Origin: Mesostigma viride | Lineage: Eukaryota > Streptophyta > Mesostigmatophyceae > Mesostigmatales > Mesostigmataceae | Assembly: GCA_009746045.1 (NCBI GenBank) | Contig: RPFO01000175.1 | Coordinates: 1,311,001 to 1,375,000 of the forward strand | DNA length: 64,000 nt | Direction of reading: 5' to 3' | Part shown: positions 51,001-60,500 of the stretch, piece after piece | Position numbering within the stretch: position 1 is the first letter of the stretch | Layout: every line of letters begins with the position of its first letter | The notes under the pieces: generated by a model | Database searches by the model: none | Told to the model about the DNA's origin: nothing | Seen by the model: the letters and a program-made list of their open reading frames with translations, nothing else | Translations under genes and position numbers: made by a program

Positions 51001-54000
51001 AACACGGGCGCAAAGTTTGTATTCAGAATATGAGAACAAAATCGAAGGTGTACATCTGCAATTCACATGCACAAGAAGTAGAGAGCAACCAAGTCAGCCT
51101 CAATGAGCAGAAAGAACGGCTACCTTCAGGAATTGCAATGGGGAAGAAAGATGAAACCATCTCTGTGTCATGAATAGTACAGATGGGAAGCGTTTGTACG
51201 CACCCTGGGTATTGAAGGTACCTTCTATAATGCTAGATGTTATACAAAAATAATATTTACTAGTTGATGGCAAACAAATCGCAGAAGCCTGGAGGACTTG
51301 GTGTCGCTGGATTCTGAGCAACGACGTTGTTTCAACTTTCCACCGCTGTACAAATCCCAGCAGGCACTCGACAGCATCCCACTCAAGGTCCATGCCGGGC
51401 GTGGGTTTGTAGCCTGGTACTAACCCTAGTAATATGCCTCTTTCAAATGTACTTGGCAAGCAGGGCTTCCTGGTTATGCACACCTTATATATACTGACCT
51501 GGCGTCCTTGCATCTGATGTCATAAAAAAATTGCCCCCGGTAGCTAATAGACTTCCTGTCTCGCGCTTTTCGCGATTTGCAGCTCTCACTTGTGATATTT
51601 ACCATTTTCAAATGTATATTTAGATGGGAAAACACACCTTGTCCATGACCGCGGCTGCTTCATCCAATGTTTACTAGGATGCTATGGGATTCCCATTATT
51701 CGTATTGCACTAACACTACCTGCGCTGCTGCACACACTAAGAAACTAGGTGCCTGCCGCGCCTTGTTGACAGCGGCCGCTTCATCCCATCCATAGCTACA
51801 CTACTGCAGTACGTTGGAAACCTTGAACGCCAGGTTGGCAGTCCACATTAATGATACCCAATCGCGCCCACTGTACCTTGTTGGTCGCGGCCGCTTCGTC
51901 CAGCCCTTTCTCTTGGTCACTCAGCCTGCGGCTGACGACTGTGGTGGAGATGCACATGGCCAGACCCCCCATGACGAACATGACAATAACGATGACCATC
52001 GCGATGATGAGGCCGTCGCGCCGCGAGTGCTCGATCTCGCCACGGAACTCGTCGCGGGGCACCGCCAACGTGACCAGCAGCTTCAGGCCCTCAAACATCA
52101 ATGGCATGCTGTTGATGTAGTACATCCCGTACCCTTGTCCCAACACGGTCTCCGTTGTGATCGAGGACATGAAGATCTGCTCTCCGAAGGTCGAGTTTAA
52201 GAACCTGAACGCGAGTCAAGGGGGCCACAGCAGGCCGCGGCACGACATGGCACGGCAGTTGGCAGATAATGAAGCACGCGTGAATAACAACACGACTGGC
52301 AACCAAGCTCGACGATCAATTATCATCTTATGACATTCCCACACACGCACCCTGGGCCACAATTGCTGGTCCTGCAATTGTGACCCAGAATGCATTAATT
52401 GTGGGAATGTCATCACCGTTGCACTGCCGTACATGTTGTATCAAGGAAGGCAACAAATAGTCCGTGAACATAGGGAGTTCAACCAACTGTATCTATATCA
52501 ACGATTCCACTAATACACATCTTAGAAACGTCGCTGTGCTTGGTTGGCCCACCATCGCCCCCTGAAACAATCTACCCCAGCAACAGGAAGTTTCAGCATT
52601 ACAACTTTCCTGATGAGGACAAGGGGAAAAATTGCTCAAGCCACATCAACTGCATGACTGGCCACCTCAGATGAACGGTCAACATATTTATTACGAGCCA
52701 AATTGTACCTTGCAGCCCCACTGATGACATAGTCAGAGGACTGCATCGCTGACAAGAACGATGGCCGCGCAAGAGTAGGATCCGTTGGTGGCGTGAAAAG
52801 GGGCCCATGGGACGCGGACAGGATGTTGAAGTCCTTGCCCGCACTGATAAACATGCGGCCCTTGTAGCGCTGAACGGGGCTCGATGACTGCAGAAACGGT
52901 TGAAGCCTTCTCGCGGAGAACACCATGGCCAGCACTGCCGACGTCGCGCCAGCGTGGTTCTTGAGGCTCGATATCACGTTAATGACAGGCTCCCGGATGT
53001 CCCCTGCAAATCAATACCAGGGGCATGCACGTGCATGCAGCCATTGGAATACCAACACACCCATGCCCACCTGTTATTCCCAATGCTGCCAAGCTCATGG
53101 TGAGTACATGTGTGATTAAGGTGCATGATGACGATGATGGTGATGTGATGTTGACGGTGGCTGGCATTGAAGACAATGAGGCTGCCGCCGGCGGCGGCGG
53201 CGAGGAGGAGGAGGAGGAGGAGGAGGAGGAGGAGGAGGAGGAGGAGGAGGAGGAGGAGGAGGAGGAGGAGGAGGAGGAGGAGGAGGAGGAGGAGGAGGAG
53301 GAGGAGGAGGAGGAGGAGGAGGAGGAGGAGGAGGAGGAGGAGGAGGAGGAGGAGGAGGAGGAGGAGGAGGAGGAGGAGGAGGACACTGGACACGATCATG
53401 AGAATGATGAGAAGACTAGACGAAGAAGAGAATTACGTTCCAGAGAAAAAGGAGAACCTGCACTCTCCCCCCCAACCCCTAAGTCCCCATCACCTGCAAT
53501 GCAGTCTTGGCCAGTGGCAGGAACTTGGGAAGGGCATAAGTAACATAACAGAGTCTGGAAAGACCCTAGATAGCTACAAGATCATGCCTCCTGTCAGTAA
53601 TGCAGAGGGCTTGCTGTATGAGTGTATCAAACTCAGACAGACATAGTGGATGGCAGTCACCGATCTCCGTCACATGATGCTAACCTGGCAGTGGCCACAG
53701 CTATCAAGCCCTGGAGGGCTCATAATGTCTACATTGACAGAAATAGGACAGACATACATGGCCATCAGCATCAGATAGCAACCTGCATAGGACATGGTAA
53801 TTAGTGTCATTAGTATCCCTTCCACTGACATACACCGCCATCAGCATCAGATAGCTACCTGAATAGGACATGGTCATTAGTGTCATTAGTACCCCTTCCA
53901 CTGACATACACGGCCATCAGCATCAGAAAGCAGCCTGAATAGGACATGGTAATTAGTGTCATTAGTACCCCTTCCACTGACATCCTTGACTGGCCGACAG

Positions 54001-55624
54001 TGATCGACGCATTTGCGATCATACACGGGCATCACAGGGAGCATGTTTCATCATTGGGTGAAGCAAGAACAAGGGAAGGAAAAGAAACATGTCAGCTTCT
54101 GTGCATGCGTCACTCACCGATGGCGGCGACAATACTCAGCTTGGCCGCTGGCAGGGACCGCCCAACCAGCCATACGGGACTGCTGAGGGCCGGCAAGACG
54201 GGGGCCATGTAAACCGTCCGATCCAACGGGTCTGGGCACGACCCGATCACACATTGCTTGACCAAGGGGCCGTCATAGCGGGGCATCCCTGTCACGTTGT
54301 CTGGGATATACCCGTAATTAAAGCTCAGGGGGTCGCTGAGGGGGGCGGGGATGGCGACCGCCATGGGGCTGTTCAGCAGCGCCACCTCGGGCCCCGTGCG
54401 GCGGTACCCTACCACGAGCCCTTCCGCAGACATCACGTAGGTGGCCGTCGCGTTCTCATGGGTGGAGAAGGTGGTCCAGAGTAACGAGAGCACAGAGGAC
54501 CCCATCGCCTCACGTGAGAAAGACTGGATCTGGGAGTGGAGGACCGCACTCAGCGACTTCGTGGAGATCGCCGTGGCCGTGAGGAGGTCCTGCAGTTGTA
54601 CGGGTTGCACGCACACAAGCCGCACTCGTGCACCCGGCATAGGTAGACACCGCCATTGAACATCGTAGGGTTACTACGGGGATGGCTTTGGGAAACTGCC
54701 AACGTGCAAAACTGAATCAATACGCATTGCGGTGCAAAGAAGATTGTGGAAGGGAAGACACCCTCGCCCCAGAGAATCTGATGACAGCCTAATCCATGTC
54801 TCCTTAGCATCAGGCAAAGGCACTGAGGGTCAACAGCGCCAGAAATCGATGGCTATTTGCTTCATCACCAGGACCGTTAAGAAGCATTGTTTACCATTAT
54901 AGGTTAGCATGGTTGCACATTCATTAAATCATCGTTGAGAGGGAGGATTGAGGAACTTCATAATTGACTTGTAAGGGAAAAAATAACAATAATGGTAAGA
55001 ATACGCAAATCCCTTTAGAACTCGCATGCATGCATGTGTATGCATGCCATGCACCCATAGCACAGCAATCAACTTGAATAAGTGCGTGCTTGAATAGACG
55101 GTAGTAAGCAATAGCTGCTGGTCCTCTTTGTTTATAGCTTGCTTTCTCAGTAGAATTGCTGATCATTGACAGCAGCACGTGCATGCGTGCCATTGCGGCC
55201 ACAAAACTGAGCGCTGCACCAATAAGCACAAAACTGAGCACTGCCTTGGAATATAGATCTATATCTTCTTCCAAGGCATTCCACATACCCTGAGCTGTGA
55301 CACGGCACATCTCGTGACGTCATCGCGCAGCTGCGCCGACATTTGGTTGATCGACTTGTCCGTGGCCTTCATTGACAGCCGCCACGTCAGCACAGCGGTC
55401 ACCATAATGACAGCGCAGATAACGAAAAGAAGCGCTAGCTGTACCTTTATGATGATTAGGCGACGCGAGATGCTGTTCCCAACGTAGCAGAAGGCTGACG
55501 CACATCTGCCACGTCCGGGCCGACGGCTTTCCTGCACAAGACATGGCGGGGTCTCCCGTCTACATGATGAACCTGCTGATTCGTCGCTAGCACATCTGTG
55601 CATGTCTGAAATGACCACTTCCAT
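39027..55624 (-). CDS. Receptor-like cyclic-nucleotide phosphodiesterase (two TM helices, Cache-like sensor, PDE domain), 13 exons
   Basis: Predicted to hydrolyse cAMP or cGMP at the plasma membrane in response to an external signal. Exons on the - strand: 55624-55289, 54589-54118, 53003-52709, 52204-51877, 50872-50612, 49864-48792, 48513-48353, 46965-46829, 46077-45884, 45191-45118, 44460-44387, 39602-39556, 39098-39027; about 1175 residues. TM1 lies near residues 57-77 ([19 protein letters not shown]), the sensor near 78-431 with the dCache-type [12 protein letters not shown]2 near 432-454. A long low-complexity linker precedes the PDE domain: [105 protein letters not shown]. All metal-ligand motifs and the substrate Gln (KSQ) are present. 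Introns are GT-AG and phases agree except at exon 11/12, where one phase step is missing. The start was chosen as the ATG opening the exon that carries TM1. Confidence 0.93.
39556..39602 (-). CDS. Gene 2 exon 12: [15 protein letters not shown] (short exon)
   Basis: 47 bp between acceptor GTGCTGGACAG and donor GTGAGG. In the frame that fits exon 13 it codes for [15 protein letters not shown], the helix after the KSQ-x-G motif, with the Phe that stacks on the base. Its start phase does not fit exon 11 directly: about four bases (one codon plus the first base of the conserved Gly) are missing. A microexon in the 4.8-kb intron, a non-standard donor, or an assembly indel would explain it. Confidence 0.8.
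39603..40555. other. Gene 2 intron 11, part next to exon 12
   Basis: Unique sequence with no motif; probably 5' part of the Penelope-like element or older intron. Nothing supported. Confidence 0.5.
40556..42120 (+). pseudogene. Penelope-like reverse transcriptase, antisense in gene 2 intron 11, one frameshift
   Basis: Copies element RNA into DNA. Reading starts near 40556: [50 protein letters not shown], then the first catalytic Asp in [20 protein letters not shown] one-base shift in TTTTGCGGGCAATG (41440-41452) separates it from the frame [20 protein letters not shown], then [14 protein letters not shown] (catalytic DD), [19 protein letters not shown] and [19 protein letters not shown], ending TGA at 42118-42120. 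The LKLHK / TLYTTL / GIPMGTNCA / RYIDD series fits Penelope-like elements. No GIY-YIG endonuclease was found downstream. Otherwise intact, so fairly young or recently mutated; an assembly error is possible. Confidence 0.75.
42121..42941. other. Sequence between the Penelope-like frame and the GGAGGT array
   Basis: 42121-42330 may be the 3' part of the element. The rest has short frames on the - strand (42343-42543, 42510-42740) without motifs. No exon of gene 2 was recognised here. Confidence 0.45.
42942..43326 (+). repeat. (GGAGGT)n microsatellite (about 63 copies)
   Basis: Nearly perfect, with GGAGGC at its left edge and one GGT insertion at 43147-43149. On the transcript of gene 2 it is (ACCTCC)n. 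Confidence 0.98.
43327..44386 (-). other. Gene 2 intron 11, part next to exon 11
   Basis: 43740-43890 has three partial copies of CACTACACGGGAATATAGATG and GCATCGTGACC. 44196-44216 is a doubled GTTGCACCT. No other feature. Confidence 0.65.
44387..44460 (-). CDS. Gene 2 exon 11: GDLEM, VSPFMDR, VPKSQ
   Basis: 74 bp. The acceptor is TTGGATTGCAG, the donor GTACGC. Codes for [19 protein letters not shown] and VPKSQ; the Gln of KSQ is the substrate-binding glutamine. It ends in phase 0, whereas exon 12 needs one base in front. Confidence 0.94.
44461..45117 (-). other. Gene 2 intron 10
   Basis: Unique sequence, no element recognised. Confidence 0.6.
45118..45191 (-). CDS. Gene 2 exon 10: [15 protein letters not shown]
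   Basis: 74 bp. The acceptor is CGTTCACAG, the donor GTAAGG. Codes for [20 protein letters not shown] and YKQG, the helix that leads to the GD-x-E motif. Phases 2 and 1 fit exons 9 and 11. Confidence 0.93.
45478..45725 (+). repeat. AT-rich minisatellite with palindromic core ATGATATCAT
   Basis: About ten irregular copies of AATGATATCATGGTATCATAG with TAATAT linkers, in gene 2 intron 9. The core ATGATATCAT is its own complement. Confidence 0.93.
45884..46077 (-). CDS. Gene 2 exon 9: [13 protein letters not shown] and KIADIG motifs
   Basis: The acceptor is GCCCTGCAG, the donor GTACGT. Codes for [23 protein letters not shown] and [13 protein letters not shown], which carries the metal-binding Asp of the ADI motif. 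Confidence 0.95.
46078..46828 (-). other. Gene 2 intron 8 with two short donor copies
   Basis: The true donor reads, on the - strand, CAACTTTCTCAAGGTGAGAG. Similar strings are TTTTTCTTGAGGTGAAGGC (46724-46742) and ATCTCTGAGGTGAGAGCTAT (46664-46683). They are short, so chance is possible. Nothing else recognised. Confidence 0.5.
46829..46965 (-). CDS. Gene 2 exon 8: GVNNDFL / YNDQSPLEN motifs
   Basis: Codes for [36 protein letters not shown] and NEHCNFLK. The acceptor is TTGCTACAG, the donor GTGAGA. SPLENxH is nearly invariant in class I phosphodiesterases. Confidence 0.96.
46966..47584 (-). other. Gene 2 intron 7, exon 8 side
   Basis: Contains doubled ACCAGGGTGGCAAG (47097-47136) and an (AAT)n-rich tract at 47453-47512. 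No gene. Confidence 0.7.
47585..47935 (+). repeat. 71-bp tandem array (five copies)
   Basis: The unit starts GTACACCTGGTACCATGTGA, continues TGTGAACAGCTGGTAACAAG and ends TTGACCACCCTAT. The last copy has a 10-bp deletion. In gene 2 intron 7. Confidence 0.96.
48353..48513 (-). CDS. Gene 2 exon 7: HPYHNAIH and HDYKHPG metal motifs
   Basis: Codes for [19 protein letters not shown] and [15 protein letters not shown], with the His and Asp ligands of the two catalytic metals. The acceptor is CATGTCGCAG, the donor GTGAGT. Confidence 0.96.
48706..48740 (-). repeat. Copy of the exon 6 end and donor in intron 6
   Basis: On the + strand CTGGGACACCTGTGCAAGAA followed by GTTCATCAGCTTTGG repeats 48791-48822 (CCGGGACACCTGGTACAAGA, then AGTTCATCAGCTTG), 85 bp away on the intron side. 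The donor GTACGT itself is lost in the copy (GAATAT). Confidence 0.92.
48792..49864 (-). CDS. Gene 2 exon 6: low-complexity linker and start of the PDE domain
   Basis: 357 codons. The first 250 are Ser-, Gly- and Pro-rich with no domain, then [20 protein letters not shown] and [19 protein letters not shown] start the PDE fold. Of the two possible donors, GTACGT after 48792 is the one whose phase fits exon 7 and gives [16 protein letters not shown]. Confidence 0.9.
49941..50210 (-). repeat. Three copies of the exon 6 acceptor in intron 5 (about 105-bp tandem units)
   Basis: The true junction on the + strand is CCACCGGCCCGTCTCGCGGT followed by CCACCTGTGTAC (49841-49872). Copies: 49947-49977 (CCACTGGCCCCTATCGCGGC, then CCACCTGTGCC), 50043-50075 (CCGCCCGTCTTGCCGCCCAC, then CGGTGCAG), 50183-50208 (GCGACCCGTCTCGCTGTCCA, then CCTGTG). 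The sequence between copies is also related (CCGAATAT, GAGGRYAA, AAGCACTTG), so whole segments were duplicated. Confidence 0.93.
50496..50535 (-). repeat. Copy of the exon 5 end and donor in intron 5
   Basis: On the + strand GCACTACACCTGCACCTTCC followed by CAGCATC resembles the true junction at 50602-50629 (CACACTGTACCTGAATCTTC, then CCACTGC), 107 bp away on the intron side. Confidence 0.75.
50612..50872 (-). CDS. Gene 2 exon 5: cytoplasmic linker
   Basis: 87 codons in phase 0: [20 protein letters not shown], then a helical part with [20 protein letters not shown]. The acceptor is GATCGCAG, the donor GTACAG. No known domain recognised. Confidence 0.88.
51634..51790 (-). repeat. Two copies of the exon 4 end and donor in intron 4 (about 121-bp units)
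   Basis: The true junction on the + strand is CCTTGTTGGTCGCGGCCGCT then TCGTCCAGCC (51877-51906). Copies: CCTTGTTGACAGCGGCCGCT then TCATCCCATC (51761-51790) and CCTTGTCCATGACCGCGGCT then GCTTCATCC (51638-51666). Spacing is about 116-123 bp. Confidence 0.93.
51877..52204 (-). CDS. Gene 2 exon 4: end of sensor and second membrane helix
   Basis: Codes for [33 protein letters not shown], the hydrophobic [20 protein letters not shown] and then [19 protein letters not shown], which enters the cytoplasm. The donor is GTACAG; two diverged copies of this donor lie downstream in the intron. Confidence 0.92.
52205..52708 (-). other. Gene 2 intron 3
   Basis: Contains an imperfect inverted repeat (CCTGGGCCACAATTGCTGG / CCTGCAATTGTGACCCAG) around 52350-52390. 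No element recognised. Confidence 0.6.
52709..53003 (-). CDS. Gene 2 exon 3: extracellular sensor, second part
   Basis: The acceptor is TTGATTTGCAG, the donor GTACAA. Codes for [38 protein letters not shown] and [18 protein letters not shown]. Phases 1 and 2 fit the neighbours. Confidence 0.87.
53202..53384 (+). repeat. (GAG)n microsatellite (about 61 copies)
   Basis: Uninterrupted (GAG)n preceded by GCCGCCGGCGGCGGCGGC, in gene 2 intron 2, about 200 bp upstream of the exon 3 acceptor. On the gene 2 transcript it is (CTC)n. Confidence 0.98.
53385..54117 (-). repeat. Rest of gene 2 intron 2, with 83-bp tandem repeats
   Basis: 53740-53990 has three copies of an 83-bp unit: GGCCATCAGCATCAGATAGC, ATAGGACATGGTAATTAGTG, TCATTAGTACCCCTTCCACT, GACATACAC. 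The remainder is unique. Confidence 0.9.
54118..54589 (-). CDS. Gene 2 exon 2: extracellular sensor, first part
   Basis: The acceptor is CAACTGCAG, the donor GTGAGT. Codes for [19 protein letters not shown], then [18 protein letters not shown] and [13 protein letters not shown], with a WxxF-like core of a Cache domain ([14 protein letters not shown]). Two Asn glycosylation motifs (NAT, NVT) are consistent with a position outside the cell. Confidence 0.88.
54590..55288 (-). other. Gene 2 intron 1
   Basis: Unique sequence; 55200-55245 has a doubled ACAAAACTGAGC. No element recognised. Confidence 0.6.
55289..55624 (-). CDS. Gene 2 exon 1: N-terminus and first membrane helix
   Basis: 112 codons from ATG at 55624 to donor GTATGT. 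Cys- and Arg-rich N-terminus, then the RRLIII segment and a hydrophobic stretch of about 20 residues, then [18 protein letters not shown], the usual helix entering a Cache domain. No upstream in-frame exon was identified; the N-terminal start is therefore provisional. Confidence 0.82.
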
Positions 55625-56677
55625 GGTGCGAGGCCGACAATTACAGTAGGAACGACGTCACTCTAGACTATCCCCAGTAAACAGCAGCGCCTAGCTGCAG
55701 CCTGGCGCTAGTGCACCATGGTTGCTGTACTACATATAATAATATGTCAAAATTTAAACGGCCCGGCATTAAATGCAGCACATGTAGTCTGGCAATGCCC
55801 CTGCTAGCTTGTTACAATATTGCGCCCGCATTCATGCACGTTCATGCATGCATATGCAGACCCATATAGTCAACTCAGCAGGATAATGAAGAACGTTCAT
55901 GACCCCGGCTTACAACCAACCGCCATTACCCTGCCGCCCGGCTTACAATCTGTGTCGTATGAGACCACGTATCGGAGAGCTAAGTTCTCGTCTACGTATA
56001 AACAAATTACTAGCCTTAGTTCGGTTTCGTGATATCAAATTAATATACATATCTGGCGCGCATTTTTCATTTTAATTTATAAAAAGAAAACCTGCAAGCG
56101 CCTGATCAAGCTGAGGAAGGACAGGCTGCAATATGGTGGACAGCTCGGCTGATTCGCTGCCCACTAGTCGACGCTGCGCATGATGCGCGCCGACGCCCGG
56201 ATATTTTTTCTAGAGCGTGCCTGTACATGTACTCGGCGTGCAATGCTCCACGTCGCGATCATGGGCAACATGGGTAAGTACGTACACACATGTTATTCTG
56301 TATTTGCGGGGAATTTCCGAGCTAGAACTGCCGGATCAGGCCGCCAGTCCAGGACATCACGTGTGCAAGTCCCCAGCTTCAACAGAACTGCACGCCTCAA
56401 ATAGTGGTTCTAGCCTAGCGACATCCTTGAATTTTGCACTTATAGGCCACACTTGTAGGCCAGGACCATATCCTATGCAACAGCGAAGGCGTGCTAATTG
56501 CTGACGACCAGCAGCTTGATGATAATGTACTTATTAGCTAGGCATATATACCGTGAAGCTGCGCCAATACCGCTCGGATGGATCCTTTCGCCATAGCCTA
56601 ATTGCTCTCATTTTGGAGACTAGGTCCGTGCTCGCGGGTCGGGAAACTTTTTCCGTCCGATGTTCCGAAAGGGCGTC
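55625..56677 (-). other. 5' flank of gene 2
   Basis: Would contain the promoter and 5' untranslated region. No convincing TATA box can be fixed without a transcript start. ATTCATGCACGTTCATGCATG near 55830 is a short direct repeat. No gene seen. Confidence 0.45.
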
Positions 56678-57278
56678 ATTATTTAATAATTTATATTTAT
56701 TAATTTTATTTATTTTTTTAATATTAAAAATTTAATTATTTTTTTTTTACCAACAGGCGACAGCCGACTTATCGCTCGCTGGCTCCGTAGTCACGTGCCA
56801 GTCTGAACGGCTTGCTGCCCACTGTTGTTGTTGTTGCCCACGCCGCACGTGGGCAGCAGAGATTTGGAAACGGCCGAGGGCCTGAACACTGAACAGCATG
56901 CCATCACAAGCAAACAAAGTAACAAAGGTACGCAGCGGAGACATGTGTAGCTTGTGTCACTGGACCCGAGTGGGACCATTATTTAATAATTTATATTTAT
57001 TAATTTTATTTTTTTTTTTAATATTAAAAATTTAATTATTTTTTTTTACCAACAGGCGACAGCCGACTTATCGCTCGCTGGCTCCGTAGTCACGTGCCAG
57101 TCTGAACGGCTTGCTGCCCACTGTTGTTGTTGTTGCCCACGCCGCACGTGGGCAGCAGAGATTTGGAAACGGCCGAGGGCCTGAACACTGAACAGCATGC
57201 CATCACAAGCAAACAAAGTAACAAAGGTACGCAGCGGAGACATGTGTAGCTTGTGTCACTGGACCCGAGTGGGACCAG
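56678..57278. repeat. Tandem duplication of a 300-bp segment
   Basis: Copies at 56678-56978 and 56979-57278 are almost identical. Each has a strongly AT-rich start (ATTATTTAATAATTTATATT), then GGCGACAGCCGACTTATCGC, CACGCCGCACGTGGGCAGC, and ends CACTGGACCCGAGTGGGACC. Confidence 0.97.
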
Positions 57279-57397
57279 CGCTATAGTGGTCACGAGGGCC
57301 GACTTGTAGTCACGAGGGCCGCATGGCCCGAGTGGCTACAAGTCGTCCCGAGTGGCCACTAGAGCGCTGCGTCCCACGAGTGTCCAGTGATACAAGC
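57249..57397. repeat. Long imperfect hairpin (arms about 72 bp)
   Basis: The left arm GCTTGTGTCACTGGACCCGA ... AGTCACGAGGGCC is the complement, with few mismatches, of the right arm GGCCCGAGTGGCTACAAGTC ... TGTCCAGTGATACAAGC. The loop is GCAT. A smaller palindrome (CTTGTCCACTTGTGGGACAAG-like) follows at 57400-57422. It could be the end of a fold-back element. Confidence 0.88.
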
Positions 57398-57543
57398 AGC
57401 TTGTCCACTTGTGGGACAAGTGCGGAACTTGTACCACTCACTGCGCAGTGGTAGATTGGCGTCATTAAAAAAATACATTAAAACGGTTGGCATTAAAAAA
57501 TACATTAAAATCAGGCACACAATTGAATCCTATATATTTCGGG

Positions 57544-60500
57544 CTGTCACTGCCTGCGCAGTGACGACTGTCAGTGCCATCGAGTCTCCAATCTTATTGG
57601 TTTCTGCATCGACAATAATATCGCCATCCTGGGAATCCAAGAACACAGGCGCACTGCATCGGCCCGCGGATCAACTGCCCTTGTTGCTGACGACATCGAC
57701 GGCTGGCGGTTCTACTACGGAGGCGGCGACGGCACCGGGAACGGGGGCGTCGGTCTCCTCTGCTCCCCGCTCGCCGTACGCCACATGGGCGAACCCCAGC
57801 TGGTCAACGCTCGCCTCCTCGTGGCCACTTTTCATTCGATGGAGGGCCACTCGACCTACGCCCTGACGGTGGGCGTTGGTTACGCACCCCACTCCGGCCA
57901 CCCAGAACAAGACCGCAAGGACTTCTTTGCAGCGCTGGAGAACCTGGCGAACGGCATCCCTGGTCGCAACTACCTCGCTCTGCTGCTGGACGCCAACGCC
58001 ACGCTACCACCGGGTACTGGCGGATGTCAGCACGCCCCCAACGGTACGGTCTCCAATGCCAACACCGAACTTTTTGCTGATTTGCTTACGACATGCGATT
58101 TGGTCACTGCCAACACCCGCTTTCCACATAGTCCAGATGCTTTGGTCACACACACCTCGCCAACTGGCACTGAACGCTGCATTGACTATGTTGTAATGCG
58201 CAAGCGTCATCAAGGATCTGTCCTAGCTGCTCGCTCGCATGTGATCCCCCTGGTGCGCTCCGATCATCGCATCGTCACCGCCCGCATCCGCCTGCGATTC
58301 CCCTCGCCCTTTCGTAAGCACGTGGCACCACCTGATTTGCGCACACTTCAGTTGCTCGAGAAATCTGACGACGCTCTGGAGGACTTCCCTGAAAAACGCG
58401 CCCACAAGCGCGCCGCAGAGGCGTTCGTCGACGCGCTGGACATCCCGGCCAGCCACGCCCAGCTGTTCGCTGCCGGCCCGGCATCGGCCCTTCGGCACCT
58501 CGCTGACAAGCTGCCCGCGGCCGGGGCCCTACTGCCCCCCCGCCGCCCGCCCCGCTTCACCAGCCTGCACCGGCTCCCCGCCGTCATCCAGGCCCGGCAA
58601 GCCCTGCGCGACAACCGCGACCCCGCCCGCTACGCCCGCCTCAAAGCCGATTACCACTCGGCCATCCGGCAGGCGACCAAGGAGCAGGAGGACCTTCATG
58701 TCCGCGAGTACTTCGCCCACCTCAAGGACCAGCACGGCAAGTACGCCTGGACCCGCCTGCGTCACGCCCAACGGCCCGCCGGCGGCGCGCAGCCGGCGCC
58801 GCGGACGCTCTCTGGCTCACCGCAGCAGCAGCTCAACCAGTGGTATTCCTCCCAGTCCCGGCTGCTCGGCGCCCCCCCGCCGCCTCCGCCGCTTGGCCCT
58901 CTGGCGGCCGCACGCCTGGCAGTAGCACCGGCGGACGTCCCTGCGCCGCCCACGCCACCCGCCGCTGAGCAGGACTACACGTACCCAGCCCTGACGGAAC
59001 CCCTGGCCCACCCCAACGAGCTCCCGCCGTTCACCGAGCTCGAGCTGAGCACCGCCGCCAAGCAACTCCGCTTCTATGCTGCCGTTGGACCTGACCAGCT
59101 CCCAGCCCCGGTGATTAAGCTGACGGCGCTCACGGGGTTCCTGCTTGACGTCTGCAACCGGATCCTGCTTGCCGACGCGCCGCCGATTCCGGAGTGGCAG
59201 CACAGCTACCGTATTATGCTGTACAAAAACAAAGGTTCCCCTGACGACCCCGCCAACTACAGAGGAGTCTGCATCCAGAGCGCCGCACTTAAGTTGTTCA
59301 TGCGCATGATCCTCAACCGCCTTCGTTCTGCTCTCGACTGTCACCTTGGGGAAAGTCAAATGGGCTTCCGTCCTGGGCGCAACACCGTCATGGCCATCTT
59401 CGTCGCGCGTCGCCTCTTCGAGGAAATCGCTCTCCTGCAACCTGGTGAGTTTCCCGCCATCCTGATCTTCGTCGACTTCATCAAGGCTTTTGATTCTGTC
59501 CTCTGGGACGCTCTATGGGCTGTACTTGCTCGCGCTCGCGTCCCCACTCCCCTGATTACCGTCATCCGCACGCTGTATGAGGGGTCCACCACTTCGGTGC
59601 GCACTCAGCACGGCATAACCCCGCCCTGCCCACTGCAGACCGGCGTCTGGCAGGGTTGCGTCCTGTCGCCGTACCTGTTTATTATTGTAGTGGATTATGT
59701 TATGCGCCAGGCACGTGCTCGCTTTGCTAGCATTGCAGGCCGTGCCCCTGGCCTAGCGATCACGAACGAGCTTGGGGAAGGGGGGCCGACTAACAAGCAG
59801 AATTTACTAGCTGACCTCATTTATGCCGACGACATCACGCTCATCGAGAAGCCGGAGTCTGCCCAACTTTGGCTGGACTGCCTGGCGCTCGAGGCTCGGG
59901 CGGTTGGTCTAGAAATCAGCCCCAAAACGGAGGCCCTGGCCCTCGGCATGGCAGGGCCCCCACCCACACTCCGCCTCTTAGACGATGCCGAGGTCAACTA
60001 CCCTACTTCAGGCCGCTTCAAGCTGCTCGGCAGTTGGCTTCCTGACTGCGAGGACGACATGACGACACGGATCGGCATGGCGTGGGCGCACCTCCATGAC
60101 CACCGCCGCTGGTGGAGCAACCCCGCCCTACCCCGGATCGTCAAGCGTGACCTCTTCAAGGTCGTCATTCTGACGATCCTGACCTACGGCGCCGAGACGT
60201 GGACACTGATGCAGGAGCTGGAGCAACGACTCGACGGCGCCGTCACCAAGATGCTGCGCAAGGCCCTTAACATCCCCTTTGGTTTGCACATTAGTAATGA
60301 GGATTTGTACGCTGATTTGCCCTATGTTTCCCACATTATTAGGCACAGGCGCCTGGGCCTAGCCGGGCACCTGGCCCGCACAGATCAGGTAGATACATCA
60401 GATAGACTAGCTGGCACCAAGCCCGCCCAGCCTGGGCGATATGTCCTCACCTGGCGTGCCCCCGGCCGCGCGCGGCAGGGCCGCCACCCGTGGACTTTTC

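Noticed and set aside
53025..53646. Poly-Glu / poly-Arg / poly-Ser / poly-Leu frames
   Set aside because: Translations of (GAG)n in gene 2 intron 2.
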